39,841 nucleotides of DNA from Maricaulis sp. (GTDB taxonomy: Bacteria; Pseudomonadota; Alphaproteobacteria; Caulobacterales; Maricaulaceae), in NCBI RefSeq assembly GCF_030149235.1, contig NZ_JASBRW010000029.1, forward strand, positions 1 to 39,841, in the 5' to 3' direction. Below are positions 16,380 to 24,246 of this stretch, piece after piece. A model generated the notes under the pieces. It was not told where the DNA came from. It did not search any database and saw only the letters and a list, made by a program, of their open reading frames with translations. A program made the translations under genes and the position numbers. Numbering within the stretch: position 1 is the stretch's first letter; each line of letters starts with the position of its first letter.

Positions 16380-18388
16380 ACCGGATGATGAAACGTCTCG
16401 CAGTCCTTCTCATGGCGCCGCTCCTGCTGGCGCTGGCCGCTTGCTCCGACACCACGACGGGGGCAGGCAGCAACAGCGCCAATGCCGCCGACGATGACCG
16501 CCGCACAATCAATTTCGGGATTATCGCGACTGAGAGCTCGGCCAATCTGGAATCCAACTGGCGTCCCTTTATCGCCGCCATGTCGGAGTGGACCGGCTAT
16601 AATATCCAGCCCTTTTACGCCTCCGACTATGCCGGCGTGATCCAGGCCATGCGCTATAACAATGTCCAGGTCGCCTGGTTCTCCAACTTCTCCGGCCTGC
16701 AGGCGGTGCGCCTAGCCGGTGGCGAGGTCTTCGCCAAGGCGACCTATCCGGACGGATCGGAAGGCTATCATTCCATCCTCCTCGTCCCGGTCGACAGCCC
16801 GATCCAGACGCTGGACGATATCCTGACCTGTGATCAGTCCCTCGATTTCGGCATGGGTGATCCCAATTCCACCTCCGGCTTCCTGGTGCCCTCGGCCTTC
16901 ATCTTTGCGCCGCGCGGTATCGATCCGAACGAGTGTTACAACTCGGTGCGCAATGCCAGCCACGAGGCCAACGCCCTGGCGGTGGCCAATGAGCTGGTCG
17001 ATGTCGCCGCGAACAACACCACCAACATGCTGGTGCTGCAGCGCTCGCGTCCGGACATCTATGCCAGCCTGCGCGAGATCTGGCGCTCGCCGATGATCCA
17101 GACCGACCCGATCATCTGGCGCGGTGACCTCGACGAGGAAGCCAAGCGGCGCCTGCAGTACTTCTTCATGAATTACGGCCGCCGCGGCACGCCGGAAGAG
17201 ATCCAGGAAGCCCGCGACGTCCTCACCCCGCTGGTGTTCGGGACCTTCCTGCCGTCTTCGAACGCGCATCTAGACCCGATCGTACAGCTGGAAATCGTCC
17301 GCGATATCACCCGTACCCGTACCGACCCGGAGCTCAGCGAAGAGGAACGCGCGACCCGTATCGCTGATCTGGAGGCCCGCCTGGCCGAGGTCGAAGCCGG
17401 CAATAGTGGCCTGGTCAGCCTGGCCAGTTCTGTTGGCGAGACCATTGATGACGAGGCCAGTGCCACCCCTGGCGAGGCCGAGGCTGGCGGCTATTCCGGC
17501 GGCTTCGTCCTGCTCGGCCTGACCGGTGCACTTCTGGTGATCATGCTGTGGGCCAGCGCGCCGCGCGGTCCGGGGCCTCGCGTGCCGCTGAGCGAACGTC
17601 TGATCAATGTCTTCATCTCGGTCGGCGTGATCGTGATACTGGTCTGGAGCTTTGATTCCGCCGACATGGATCGCTCCTACCTCCTGGTCGAGAATGCGGG
17701 CGATATGGGCGAATTCATCGCCGGTTTCTTCCCGTCGAACATTTTCGATGCCGCTTCGCGGGCCGAATACTCCACCGACCTGCGCAGCGGGATCGCGGAG
17801 GCCGTGCCGCAGATGATTGTCACTGTGCAGATCGCCATCTGGGGCACATTCATCGCCGTCATCGCCGCCATCCCCTTAGGCCTGATGAGCGCGCGCAATG
17901 TCGCTCCAGGCTGGGTGGTGCAGCCGGTTCGCCGCCTGATGGACGTGTTCCGCTCGATCAATGAGCTGATCATCGCCCTGCTCTTCATTGCCGCGGTGGG
18001 GCTGGGCCCGCTCGCCGGTGTGATGGCGCTGGCGGTGCACACGACCGGTGTCCTGGCCAAGCTGTTCTCGGAGGCGGTGGAGGCTGTTGACGACGGCCCG
18101 ATCGAGGGTGTCCGCGCAACCGGCGCTACGCCATTGCACGAGATCATCTGGGCGGTGATCCCGCAGGTGGCGCCGCTGTGGACGTCCTTCGGGCTATATC
18201 GCTTCGAATCCAACGCCCGTTCGGCAACGGTGCTCGGCCTCATCGGGGCTGGCGGTATTGGTCAGATCCTGTTCGAAGCTGTTCGCGCCTTTGATTATCA
18301 ACGTACGGCCGCGATCGTACTGGTGATCGTGATTGCTGTGAGCGCGATCGACCTGATGTCGCAATTGCTACGCAAACGGCTGGTATAG
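16376..18388 (+). CDS. Fused PhnD-type substrate-binding lipoprotein and PhnE-type permease
   Basis: A single uninterrupted 670-aa frame combines two components that are usually separate. Residues 1-23 form a lipoprotein signal ending in the lipobox 'LAAC' (Cys23). Residues about 41-310 are a PhnD-like periplasmic binding domain ('FGIIATESSANLESNW', 'FYASDYAGVIQAM', 'GMGDPNSTSGFLVPSAF'; the DPNSTSG segment contacts the oxyanion in PhnD). A charged, probably coiled linker (about 318-342) and an Ala/Gly-rich stretch lead to membrane helices at about 375-393 and 410-426, a loop, then the PhnE permease core (about 470-670) with the EAA motif 'EAVEAVDDGPIEGVRATGAT'. Topology fits: binding domain outside, permease after. 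It overlaps phnC by 4 bases. A sequencing error joining two genes is unlikely, since the linker is long and continues in frame. Substrate (phosphate, phosphite or phosphonate) is unresolved. Confidence 0.92.
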   Translation: MNRMMKRLAVLLMAPLLLALAACSDTTTGAGSNSANAADDDRRTINFGIIATESSANLESNWRPFIAAMSEWTGYNIQPFYASDYAGVIQAMRYNNVQVAWFSNFSGLQAVRLAGGEVFAKATYPDGSEGYHSILLVPVDSPIQTLDDILTCDQSLDFGMGDPNSTSGFLVPSAFIFAPRGIDPNECYNSVRNASHEANALAVANELVDVAANNTTNMLVLQRSRPDIYASLREIWRSPMIQTDPIIWRGDLDEEAKRRLQYFFMNYGRRGTPEEIQEARDVLTPLVFGTFLPSSNAHLDPIVQLEIVRDITRTRTDPELSEEERATRIADLEARLAEVEAGNSGLVSLASSVGETIDDEASATPGEAEAGGYSGGFVLLGLTGALLVIMLWASAPRGPGPRVPLSERLINVFISVGVIVILVWSFDSADMDRSYLLVENAGDMGEFIAGFFPSNIFDAASRAEYSTDLRSGIAEAVPQMIVTVQIAIWGTFIAVIAAIPLGLMSARNVAPGWVVQPVRRLMDVFRSINELIIALLFIAAVGLGPLAGVMALAVHTTGVLAKLFSEAVEAVDDGPIEGVRATGATPLHEIIWAVIPQVAPLWTSFGLYRFESNARSATVLGLIGAGGIGQILFEAVRAFDYQRTAAIVLVIVIAVSAIDLMSQLLRKRLV

Positions 18389-18430
18389 GTCGCGGTTAAA
18401 CATTCGATTGATCAAGGACGCGTTTGGGTG

Positions 18431-19486
18431 ATGAGGACGACGGGCATACTGTTGGCCGCGATTGCGGGGCTTGCTGCAGGGCAGGTCGCGCATGCGCAGC
18501 AGCGTGACCAGATCCGCATTGTCGGCTCATCGACCGTGTTTCCCTTCTCAACGGCCGTGGCGGAGAGTTTCGGGGCGCGCACGCAATATCCGACCCCGGT
18601 GGTGGAATCGACCGGCACCGGTGGCGGTTTCCGGCTGTTCTGCGATGGTCTGGGGGCGGAATATCCCGACATCTCCAACGCCTCGCGCCGGATGCAGGCC
18701 TCCGAGTATGAGCGCTGCCAGAATAATGGTGTGCGTGAGATCACCGAGGTGAAGTTCGGCTTTGACGGCATCGTCCTCGGCCATGCCGATACCGGCGAGT
18801 CGCCCCTGGCCCTGTCATTGCGCGAGCTCTGGCTGGCGCTGGCGGCTGAGGTGCCCGCCGACAATGCCTGCTCTTCCTTCATACCCAATCCTGCCCGGCG
18901 CTGGTCGGATGTCGATCCGTCCCTGCCGCCTGTCCGGATCGAGGTGTTTGGCCCGCCGCCGACCTCGGGAACGCGCGACGCCTTTGTCGATCTGGCCTTG
19001 AAGGAAGGGGCCCGCTCGGTGGCCTGTGTCGAGGCGCTGGAAGCGGTGGAGCCGCAACGTTTCGACCGTATCGCCAGCCGCATCCGTGAGGACGGGGCGT
19101 GGATCGACAGCGGCGAGAACGACAATGCGATCGTGCAGACGCTGATCAACGCGCCGGACGCGTTCGGGGTCTTCGGCTTTTCTTTCCTCGACCAGAATTC
19201 CGACCGTCTTGTCGGCGCCTCGATTGACGGTGTTGACCCCGAGTTCGAACTAATCGCCTCGGGTGAATACCCGATCTCGCGCTCGCTCTTCTTCTATGTG
19301 AAGAACCAGCATATCGGCCTGGTTTCTGGCCTCTCCGACTATGTCGGGGAATTCGTATCCGAGGATGCCTGGGGCGAGTTCGGCTATCTCACCGATCGCG
19401 GCCTTATCCCGCTGCTCGAAGACGAGCGTTTTGCTGCAGGCGAGCATGCGCGCGCCCTCCATCCGATGACGGAAGCCCCGAACTAG
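18431..19486 (+). CDS. PstS-like phosphate-binding periplasmic protein
   Basis: Predicted 351-aa periplasmic protein with a cleavable signal peptide (about residues 1-22, ending AHA before QQR). The mature start 'IRIVGSSTVFPFSTAVAESF' and 'ESTGTGGGFRLFCDG' are the PstS-type phosphate-binding loops. 'PPPTSGTRDAFVDLAL' supplies another phosphate-binding segment and 'SGEYPISRSLFFYVK' is typical of the family C-terminal half. It follows the PhnDE fusion by 42 bases, in the same direction and probably the same transcript. No pstC, pstA or pstB accompanies it here, so it may deliver to a distant Pst system or act as a sensor. AAGGA at 18414-18418 is the likely ribosome site; a GTG at 18428 is also possible and is better spaced (9 bases versus 12). 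Confidence 0.9.
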   Translation: MRTTGILLAAIAGLAAGQVAHAQQRDQIRIVGSSTVFPFSTAVAESFGARTQYPTPVVESTGTGGGFRLFCDGLGAEYPDISNASRRMQASEYERCQNNGVREITEVKFGFDGIVLGHADTGESPLALSLRELWLALAAEVPADNACSSFIPNPARRWSDVDPSLPPVRIEVFGPPPTSGTRDAFVDLALKEGARSVACVEALEAVEPQRFDRIASRIREDGAWIDSGENDNAIVQTLINAPDAFGVFGFSFLDQNSDRLVGASIDGVDPEFELIASGEYPISRSLFFYVKNQHIGLVSGLSDYVGEFVSEDAWGEFGYLTDRGLIPLLEDERFAAGEHARALHPMTEAPN

Positions 19487-19504
19487 GCCGGGCTCTCGGC
19501 GCCC

Positions 19505-20662
19505 CTATTCGAGCGCGGTTTTGCGATTGCGCAGGCGTTGCCAGAAGCGGCGCCGTTCCGGCTTGGGATGCGGTTTGAGATTGGCCAGGAAGTCGATCGC
19601 GCACTGTTCCCAGGAGTGTTTTTCCGCATGGGAGCGCGGCGCACTGCGGTCGATCTCGAGACAATCGAGGCAGGCCTGGCGCAGGTCATCATTGATAAAG
19701 CCGCCACCGGAGCCCGGGATGATGTCTTTCGGGCCATGCGCCGGATAGGCCGCGACCGGTGTGCCGCAGGCCATGGCTTCCAGGTTCACGAGACCAAACG
19801 TGTCGGTCCAGCTGGGGAAGACGAAGACGTCGGCATCAGCGAAATGGCGCGCCAGCTCATCGCCGAACTTGGCGCCGGTGAAGACGGCGTCGGCGTATTT
19901 CGCCTGCAGCTCTTCCAGCTGCGGACCGTCGCCGACGACCACTTTTGTGCCCGGCAGGTCAAGCTCGAGGAAGCTCTCGATATTCTTTTCCACGGCGATG
20001 CGGCCGACATTGACCCAGATCGGGCGTTCCAGGCCGGCAAAGACATCCTCGCCGCCCATCATGCGCTTGGCCGGGTTGAACATGTCGATATCGACACCGC
20101 GCGCCCAGGGGGTAAGGTTCTTGAAGCCGCGCTGGGTGAGATCGTCGCGCATGGAGGGCGTGGTCACCATCATGCGGCCGCCGGCATTGTGGAACCAGCG
20201 CATGAAGGCATAGCCCGCACCGAGCGGGATCAGCGGCATGCGGGCGTTCACATACTCCGGGAACTTCGTGTGGTAGCTGGTGGTGAAGGGAATTTTCCAC
20301 TTCACACAGATACCGCGCGCGGCCATGCCGAGCGGGCCTTCCGTGGCGATATGAATCGCTTCCGGTTCAAATTCGGTGAAGCGGCGCGCAATATCCTTGC
20401 GCGCGCCCATGGCGAGCTGGATCTCCGGATAAGTCGGCAGCGGCATGGTCTTGTAACCGAGCCCCGGATGGATGACCTCGACCTCGCGGTCCATCTTGCG
20501 CAGTTCGGCGACGGTGCGCGAAAGCGTGCGCACAACACCGTTCATTTGCGGCTCCCACGCATCGGTCACCAGCATGATGCGCTGCGGACGCTCTTCGCTA
20601 TCCTCCGCATCAGGGCCGTTCGTGGTCACGATATTGTTCGCGAGTTCTGCCTTTTTGTTCAT
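19505..20662 (-). CDS. Glycosyltransferase, family 4 (group 1) type
   Basis: Predicted 385-aa GT-B fold glycosyltransferase acting on the cytoplasmic face, probably on a lipid or envelope glycan. N-terminal half: 'LVTDAWEPQMNGVVRTLSRT' (acceptor domain start, from about residue 31) and 'IHIATEGPLGMAARG'. C-terminal half: 'VNVGRIAVEKNIESFLEL' and the nucleotide-sugar site 'FPSWTDTFGLVNLEAMACGTPV' (about 305-330). It resembles alphaproteobacterial group 1 transferases related to the MgtA/PimB-like mannosyl- or glucosyltransferases; donor and acceptor are not deducible. ATG 20662 was chosen; the longer frame to 20782 overlaps the putA promoter region, and the ATG at 20575 would trim a poorly conserved N-terminus. 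It converges on the PstS-like gene (18-bp gap) and diverges from putA. A role in phosphate-sparing glycolipids is only a context guess. Confidence 0.85.
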   Translation of the reverse strand: MNKKAELANNIVTTNGPDAEDSEERPQRIMLVTDAWEPQMNGVVRTLSRTVAELRKMDREVEVIHPGLGYKTMPLPTYPEIQLAMGARKDIARRFTEFEPEAIHIATEGPLGMAARGICVKWKIPFTTSYHTKFPEYVNARMPLIPLGAGYAFMRWFHNAGGRMMVTTPSMRDDLTQRGFKNLTPWARGVDIDMFNPAKRMMGGEDVFAGLERPIWVNVGRIAVEKNIESFLELDLPGTKVVVGDGPQLEELQAKYADAVFTGAKFGDELARHFADADVFVFPSWTDTFGLVNLEAMACGTPVAAYPAHGPKDIIPGSGGGFINDDLRQACLDCLEIDRSAPRSHAEKHSWEQCAIDFLANLKPHPKPERRRFWQRLRNRKTALE

Positions 20663-20689
20663 ATAATCAGCTGTTTGCGCCCATTTCAC

Positions 20690-20784
20690 GCGGGCGTCGC
20701 TCCGGGTTGCCTGACTAGGGTTTAGCCTATTCCAGCACGCAGGCGAAGAGTTACCGCACACTGGGCTTGCCGCGGGCGTCACTC
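20690..20784. repeat. Pair of direct repeats in the glycosyltransferase-putA gap
   Basis: The 13-mer GCGGGCGTCGCTC (20690-20702) recurs as GCGGGCGTCACTC (20772-20784), 82 bases apart, within the 167-bp divergent gap upstream of putA. This could be a paired operator, but such GC-rich words also occur by chance here. No clear -35/-10 was recognised. The rest of the gap shows nothing else I can name. Confidence 0.35.
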
Positions 20785-20829
20785 GGGATCATTCTCCCGG
20801 CAAAATTCAGGCCCTGAGGGAGGTGCGCC

Positions 20830-23800
20830 GTGAATATTCAAACGCGCAGTGCGATCGATTGGGACGCCATCGACTTCCATAAATTCTCTGACGAAGCGGA
20901 GCTCGTCACTGGTCTTGCCGCCGCAGTGGGTTTCACCTCCGCCGAGCGGGACCGGGTGCGCGATGATGCCATTGACCTGGTCAAGCGCGCACGGGTCTCG
21001 ACCAAGGTGCGCGGCCTGATGGAATCCTTCCTGCAGGAATTCGGCCTGTCCAATAAGGAAGGCCTGGCGCTGATGTGCCTCGCGGAGGCCCTGCTGCGCG
21101 TGCCCGACGGTGAAACCCGGGACAAGCTGATTGCCGAGAAGATCTCCGACGGGGACTGGGGCGAGCATGCCGGCAAGTCGGAGCACTGGCTCGTCAACGC
21201 CTCGACCCTGGGCCTGATGCTGACCGGCAGGATCATCGACGTCGACGGCGAAGCGCGCCGCAATCCCACACAATATCTCAAAAAGCTGACCCAGCGCATG
21301 GGCGAGCCGGTGATCCGGACTGCCACCATGCAGGCGATGCGGATCATGGGCGAGCAATTCGTCCTCGGGCGCACGATTGAGGCCGCACTCAAGCGTTCGG
21401 CCAAGCACAAGGAGATCGGCTCCTTCGACATGCTGGGTGAAGGGGCTCGCACGGCGGCTGATGCGCAGCGCTATCACCAGCGCTATCTCGATGCTATCGA
21501 GGCGGTCGGCAAGGCGCGCGGTGACGGTCCGATCGAGCAGGTCCACGGCGTCTCGGTGAAGCTTTCCGCCCTGCATGCGCGCTATGAAGCCATCAAGGAA
21601 GAGCGCGTGATGAACGAGCTCTATCCGATGGTGCTGGAGCAGGCGCGGGCCGCCAAGGCTCACGATATTGGTTTCTGTATCGATGCCGAGGAAAGTGACC
21701 GCCTGGTCATTTCGCTGAAGATTCTCGAGCGGCTGGCCCGAGATCCCTCGCTGGCGGGCTGGAACGGGCTCGGCCTCGCGGTCCAGGCCTATCAGAAACG
21801 GGCGCCGCACGTGCTCGACAAGATTGTCGAGCTGGCCCAGCAGACCGGCCGCCGTTTCCTGGTCCGCCTGGTCAAGGGCGCGTATTGGGATACCGAGATC
21901 AAATTCGGCCACCAGATGGGCTGGCCGGACTTCCCGGTCTGGACCACCAAGACGGCCACCGATCTCAATTATCTCGGCTGTGCCCGCCGCATGCTGGCGG
22001 CGCCCGAGCAGATCTATAGCCAGTTCGCCACCCACAATGCGCATACCCTTGCCTCGGTGCGCCTGCTGGCGCAGAAGGCCGGCGTCAATAACTACGAGTT
22101 TCAGCGCCTGCACGGCATGGGCGACCCGCTCTACCGCGCCGCGATGGACGCGCATGGCGAGCGCACGGTGCGCGTCTATGCCCCGGTCGGCAGCCATGAG
22201 GACCTCTTGCCCTATCTCGTGCGTCGTCTGCTGGAGAACGGTGCCAACACGTCCTTCGTGCACTCCTTCCTCGATGATGCTGTACCGGTTGAGGATGTCG
22301 CCCGTGGCCCGTTCGAGGCCGCCGAGGCGCTGACCCGGCACCAGAAAATCCCGACCCCTGGCCGTCTTTATGGCGATGAGCGTCCCAACTCCAAGGGTGT
22401 CGACCTGTCGCAAACCTCTGTGCGCGCCCGTCTCGCCAAGGCCGTGGAGGCCTTCGACCAGGCCGGACCGATCGTGGCACAGCCGCTGGTCGCCGGCGCG
22501 AGGGTCAAAGGTGAAGCCAAGCCGGTCGTGAGCCCGGTCGATACCAGCCGCACGGTGGGATCCATCATCGAGGCCGATACGGCGCTGGTTGAAGAGGCCT
22601 TTGCCAAAGCGCAGGCGGCTTACCCGGCCTGGAACGCACAGGGCGGCCGCGCGCGCGGCACGATCCTGCGCGCCATGGCCGATGCCATGGAGGCACAAAC
22701 CGACCGTCTTATCGCGCTGATGGCGCGCGAGGCCGGCAAGACGGCGCAGGACGGCATTGATGAAGTCCGCGAGGCCGTCGATTTCTGCCGCTATTATGCG
22801 GCCCAGGCCGAGCGCGAATTCGAGAGCCCGGTGCGCATGCCCGGGCCGGCGGGCGAGACCAATCATCTGGGCCTGACTGGTCGCGGTGTTTTCGTCTGCA
22901 TCAGCCCGTGGAACTTCCCGCTGGCCATTTTCACCGGTCAGATTGCGGCTGCACTGGCGGCCGGAAATACGGTGCTGGCCAAGCCCGCCGAACAAACGCC
23001 GCTGATCGCCTATGAGGCCATCAAGATGTTCCAGGCGGCCGGCCTGCCGGAAGACGTGCTCTATCTGTTGCCGGGCCAGGGGGAAACCGTCGGTGCGGCC
23101 CTGACCTCGGACAATCGCACTGCCGGTGTTGCCTTTACCGGCTCGACCGAGGTCGCGCGCCTGATCAATCGCGCCCTCGCTGCCCGCGACACGGCGATTG
23201 CGCCGCTGATCGCCGAGACGGGCGGACTTAACGGCATGTTTGTCGACACCACGGCCCTCAAGGAGCAGGTCGTCGATGATGCCATCCTGTCCGCCTTCGG
23301 GTCGGCTGGTCAGCGCTGTTCCGCCCTGCGGGTGATCTTCCTGCCGGAGGATACCGCAGGCGCATTTATCGAGGCCCTCAGCGGGGCCATGGACGAGTTG
23401 CAGATCGGCGACCCGGCCGAGGCGACCACCGATGTCGGCCCGGTGATTGATTCGGAAGCGCGTCAGATTCTGATCGATCATATGGAACGGATGAGTCGCG
23501 AGGCGACGATTCTCAAACAGCTCGATACAGGCCTGTCCGGCGAGGCCGGTTGTTTCTTCGGTCCGGCCCTTGTGGAGCTACCGTCGCTGGACCTGCTGGA
23601 GCGTGAAGTCTTCGGTCCGGTACTACATGTTGTGCGTTACAAGCGGAAAGACATGGGCGCGATGGCGGCCGCTCTGGCGGCCAAGGGCTATGGTCTGACC
23701 CTTGGCGTTCACTCGCGGCTGGAAACTTTCCACAGCCAAGTGCAGTCCCTGGTGCCGGCCGGCAATGTTTACGTCAATCGCAACATGACCGGAGCGGTTG

Positions 23801-23952
23801 TAGGGGTTCAGCCCTTTGGTGGAGAGGGCTTGTCTGGCACGGGTCCTAAGGCTGGCGGCCCGCATTACCTGCACAGATTTGCGGGTGAAAAAACGGTGAC
23901 GATTAACATCTCCGCGCAAGGTGGCGATCCCGAACTGCTCAATCTTTCGTAA
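20830..23952 (+). CDS. putA: Bifunctional proline dehydrogenase / L-glutamate-gamma-semialdehyde dehydrogenase PutA
   Basis: 1040-aa enzyme oxidising proline to glutamate in two steps: FAD-dependent proline dehydrogenase, then NAD-dependent aldehyde dehydrogenase. The PRODH barrel is at about residues 150-480 ('VSVKLSALHARYE', 'RFLVRLVKGAYWDTEIK', 'YEFQRLHGMG'). The aldehyde dehydrogenase half is at about 530-1030 ('ISPWNFPLAIFTGQ', 'GVAFTGSTEVARLINRAL', catalytic E796 in 'AETGGLNG', catalytic C830 in 'GQRCSALRV'). There is no N-terminal ribbon-helix-helix domain, so unlike the E. coli protein it cannot repress its own gene; this short form is usual in alphaproteobacteria. The start is GTG 20830, set by a strong ribosome site GGGAGG (20818-20823) 6 bases upstream. 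Confidence 0.97.
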   Translation: MNIQTRSAIDWDAIDFHKFSDEAELVTGLAAAVGFTSAERDRVRDDAIDLVKRARVSTKVRGLMESFLQEFGLSNKEGLALMCLAEALLRVPDGETRDKLIAEKISDGDWGEHAGKSEHWLVNASTLGLMLTGRIIDVDGEARRNPTQYLKKLTQRMGEPVIRTATMQAMRIMGEQFVLGRTIEAALKRSAKHKEIGSFDMLGEGARTAADAQRYHQRYLDAIEAVGKARGDGPIEQVHGVSVKLSALHARYEAIKEERVMNELYPMVLEQARAAKAHDIGFCIDAEESDRLVISLKILERLARDPSLAGWNGLGLAVQAYQKRAPHVLDKIVELAQQTGRRFLVRLVKGAYWDTEIKFGHQMGWPDFPVWTTKTATDLNYLGCARRMLAAPEQIYSQFATHNAHTLASVRLLAQKAGVNNYEFQRLHGMGDPLYRAAMDAHGERTVRVYAPVGSHEDLLPYLVRRLLENGANTSFVHSFLDDAVPVEDVARGPFEAAEALTRHQKIPTPGRLYGDERPNSKGVDLSQTSVRARLAKAVEAFDQAGPIVAQPLVAGARVKGEAKPVVSPVDTSRTVGSIIEADTALVEEAFAKAQAAYPAWNAQGGRARGTILRAMADAMEAQTDRLIALMAREAGKTAQDGIDEVREAVDFCRYYAAQAEREFESPVRMPGPAGETNHLGLTGRGVFVCISPWNFPLAIFTGQIAAALAAGNTVLAKPAEQTPLIAYEAIKMFQAAGLPEDVLYLLPGQGETVGAALTSDNRTAGVAFTGSTEVARLINRALAARDTAIAPLIAETGGLNGMFVDTTALKEQVVDDAILSAFGSAGQRCSALRVIFLPEDTAGAFIEALSGAMDELQIGDPAEATTDVGPVIDSEARQILIDHMERMSREATILKQLDTGLSGEAGCFFGPALVELPSLDLLEREVFGPVLHVVRYKRKDMGAMAAALAAKGYGLTLGVHSRLETFHSQVQSLVPAGNVYVNRNMTGAVVGVQPFGGEGLSGTGPKAGGPHYLHRFAGEKTVTINISAQGGDPELLNLS

Positions 23953-23968
23953 CGCTTGGTCAATCTCG

Positions 23969-23984
23969 GTAAACGGCGGTTAAC
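23969..23984 (+). promoter_or_regulatory. CtrA-like box (GTAA-N7-TTAAC) upstream of nrdA
   Basis: GTAA, seven bases, TTAAC matches the CtrA consensus TTAA-N7-TTAA in 7 of 8 fixed positions with exact spacing. It lies just past the putA stop and about 265 bases before the nrdA start, which is far for direct control of the promoter proposed at about 24090-24120. Candidate only. Confidence 0.3.
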
Positions 23985-24003
23985 CCATGCTACACAGGCC
24001 TTT

Positions 24004-24024
24004 CACGCCCGTTAACCGGGCGTG
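24004..24024 (+). terminator. Hairpin after putA
   Basis: CACGCCCG (24004-24011) pairs perfectly with CGGGCGTG (24017-24024) around a TTAAC loop, 51 bases after the putA stop. No T-run follows, so it would be at best a Rho-assisted or transcript-stabilising hairpin. Confidence 0.4.
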
Positions 24025-24088
24025 ACGAGCCACCCTGCGCGTTCAGGACTTGTTAACTAAAAAATCCGCTCAAAGACCATTCCGGGCG

Positions 24089-24126
24089 TTGACGACCCAT
24101 TTGGGCTCAGCCACTATATGTTGGGT
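24089..24126 (+). promoter_or_regulatory. Probable nrdA promoter with upstream NrdR box
   Basis: A -35-like TTGACG (24089-24094) precedes an AT-rich -10 region. The 16-mer at 24111-24126 (CCACTATATGTTGGGT) matches the NrdR operator ACACWATATATWGTGT at about 13 positions and overlaps the putative -10, as expected for repression. The exact -10 is not certain. Confidence 0.6.
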
Positions 24127-24143
24127 CGGCTGGTCACAGCGGC

Positions 24144-24159
24144 ACACTATACAGATTTT
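24144..24159 (+). promoter_or_regulatory. Second NrdR box upstream of nrdA
   Basis: ACACTATACAGATTTT matches the NrdR operator at about 12 of 16 positions, best in the left half (ACACTATA, perfect). It starts 33 bases after the first box, about three helical turns, the paired arrangement typical of NrdR-controlled nrd promoters. It is 87 bases before the nrdA start codon. Confidence 0.6.
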
Positions 24160-24246
24160 TCGACCGTTTGGGTTATTGGAGCGCGCGACGCCGATTTTCG
24201 CGCGAACAGGACAGTTTTGCCTTCGGGTCTGGGGAGCACACGCGTC

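Noticed and set aside
20663..20782. Extension of the glycosyltransferase start to 20782
   Set aside because: The added 40 residues have no similarity to the family and would run into the putA promoter and ribosome-site region.
20779..23481. A 900-codon open frame on the minus strand across putA
   Set aside because: It is a codon-phase shadow of the GC-rich putA gene, with low-complexity Arg/Gly/His-rich sequence and no domain; putA on the plus strand is unambiguous.
24118..24246. Extension of nrdA to the ATG at 24118
   Set aside because: This ATG lies in an NrdR box at the probable promoter, and the added 43 residues show no ATP-cone or other match.
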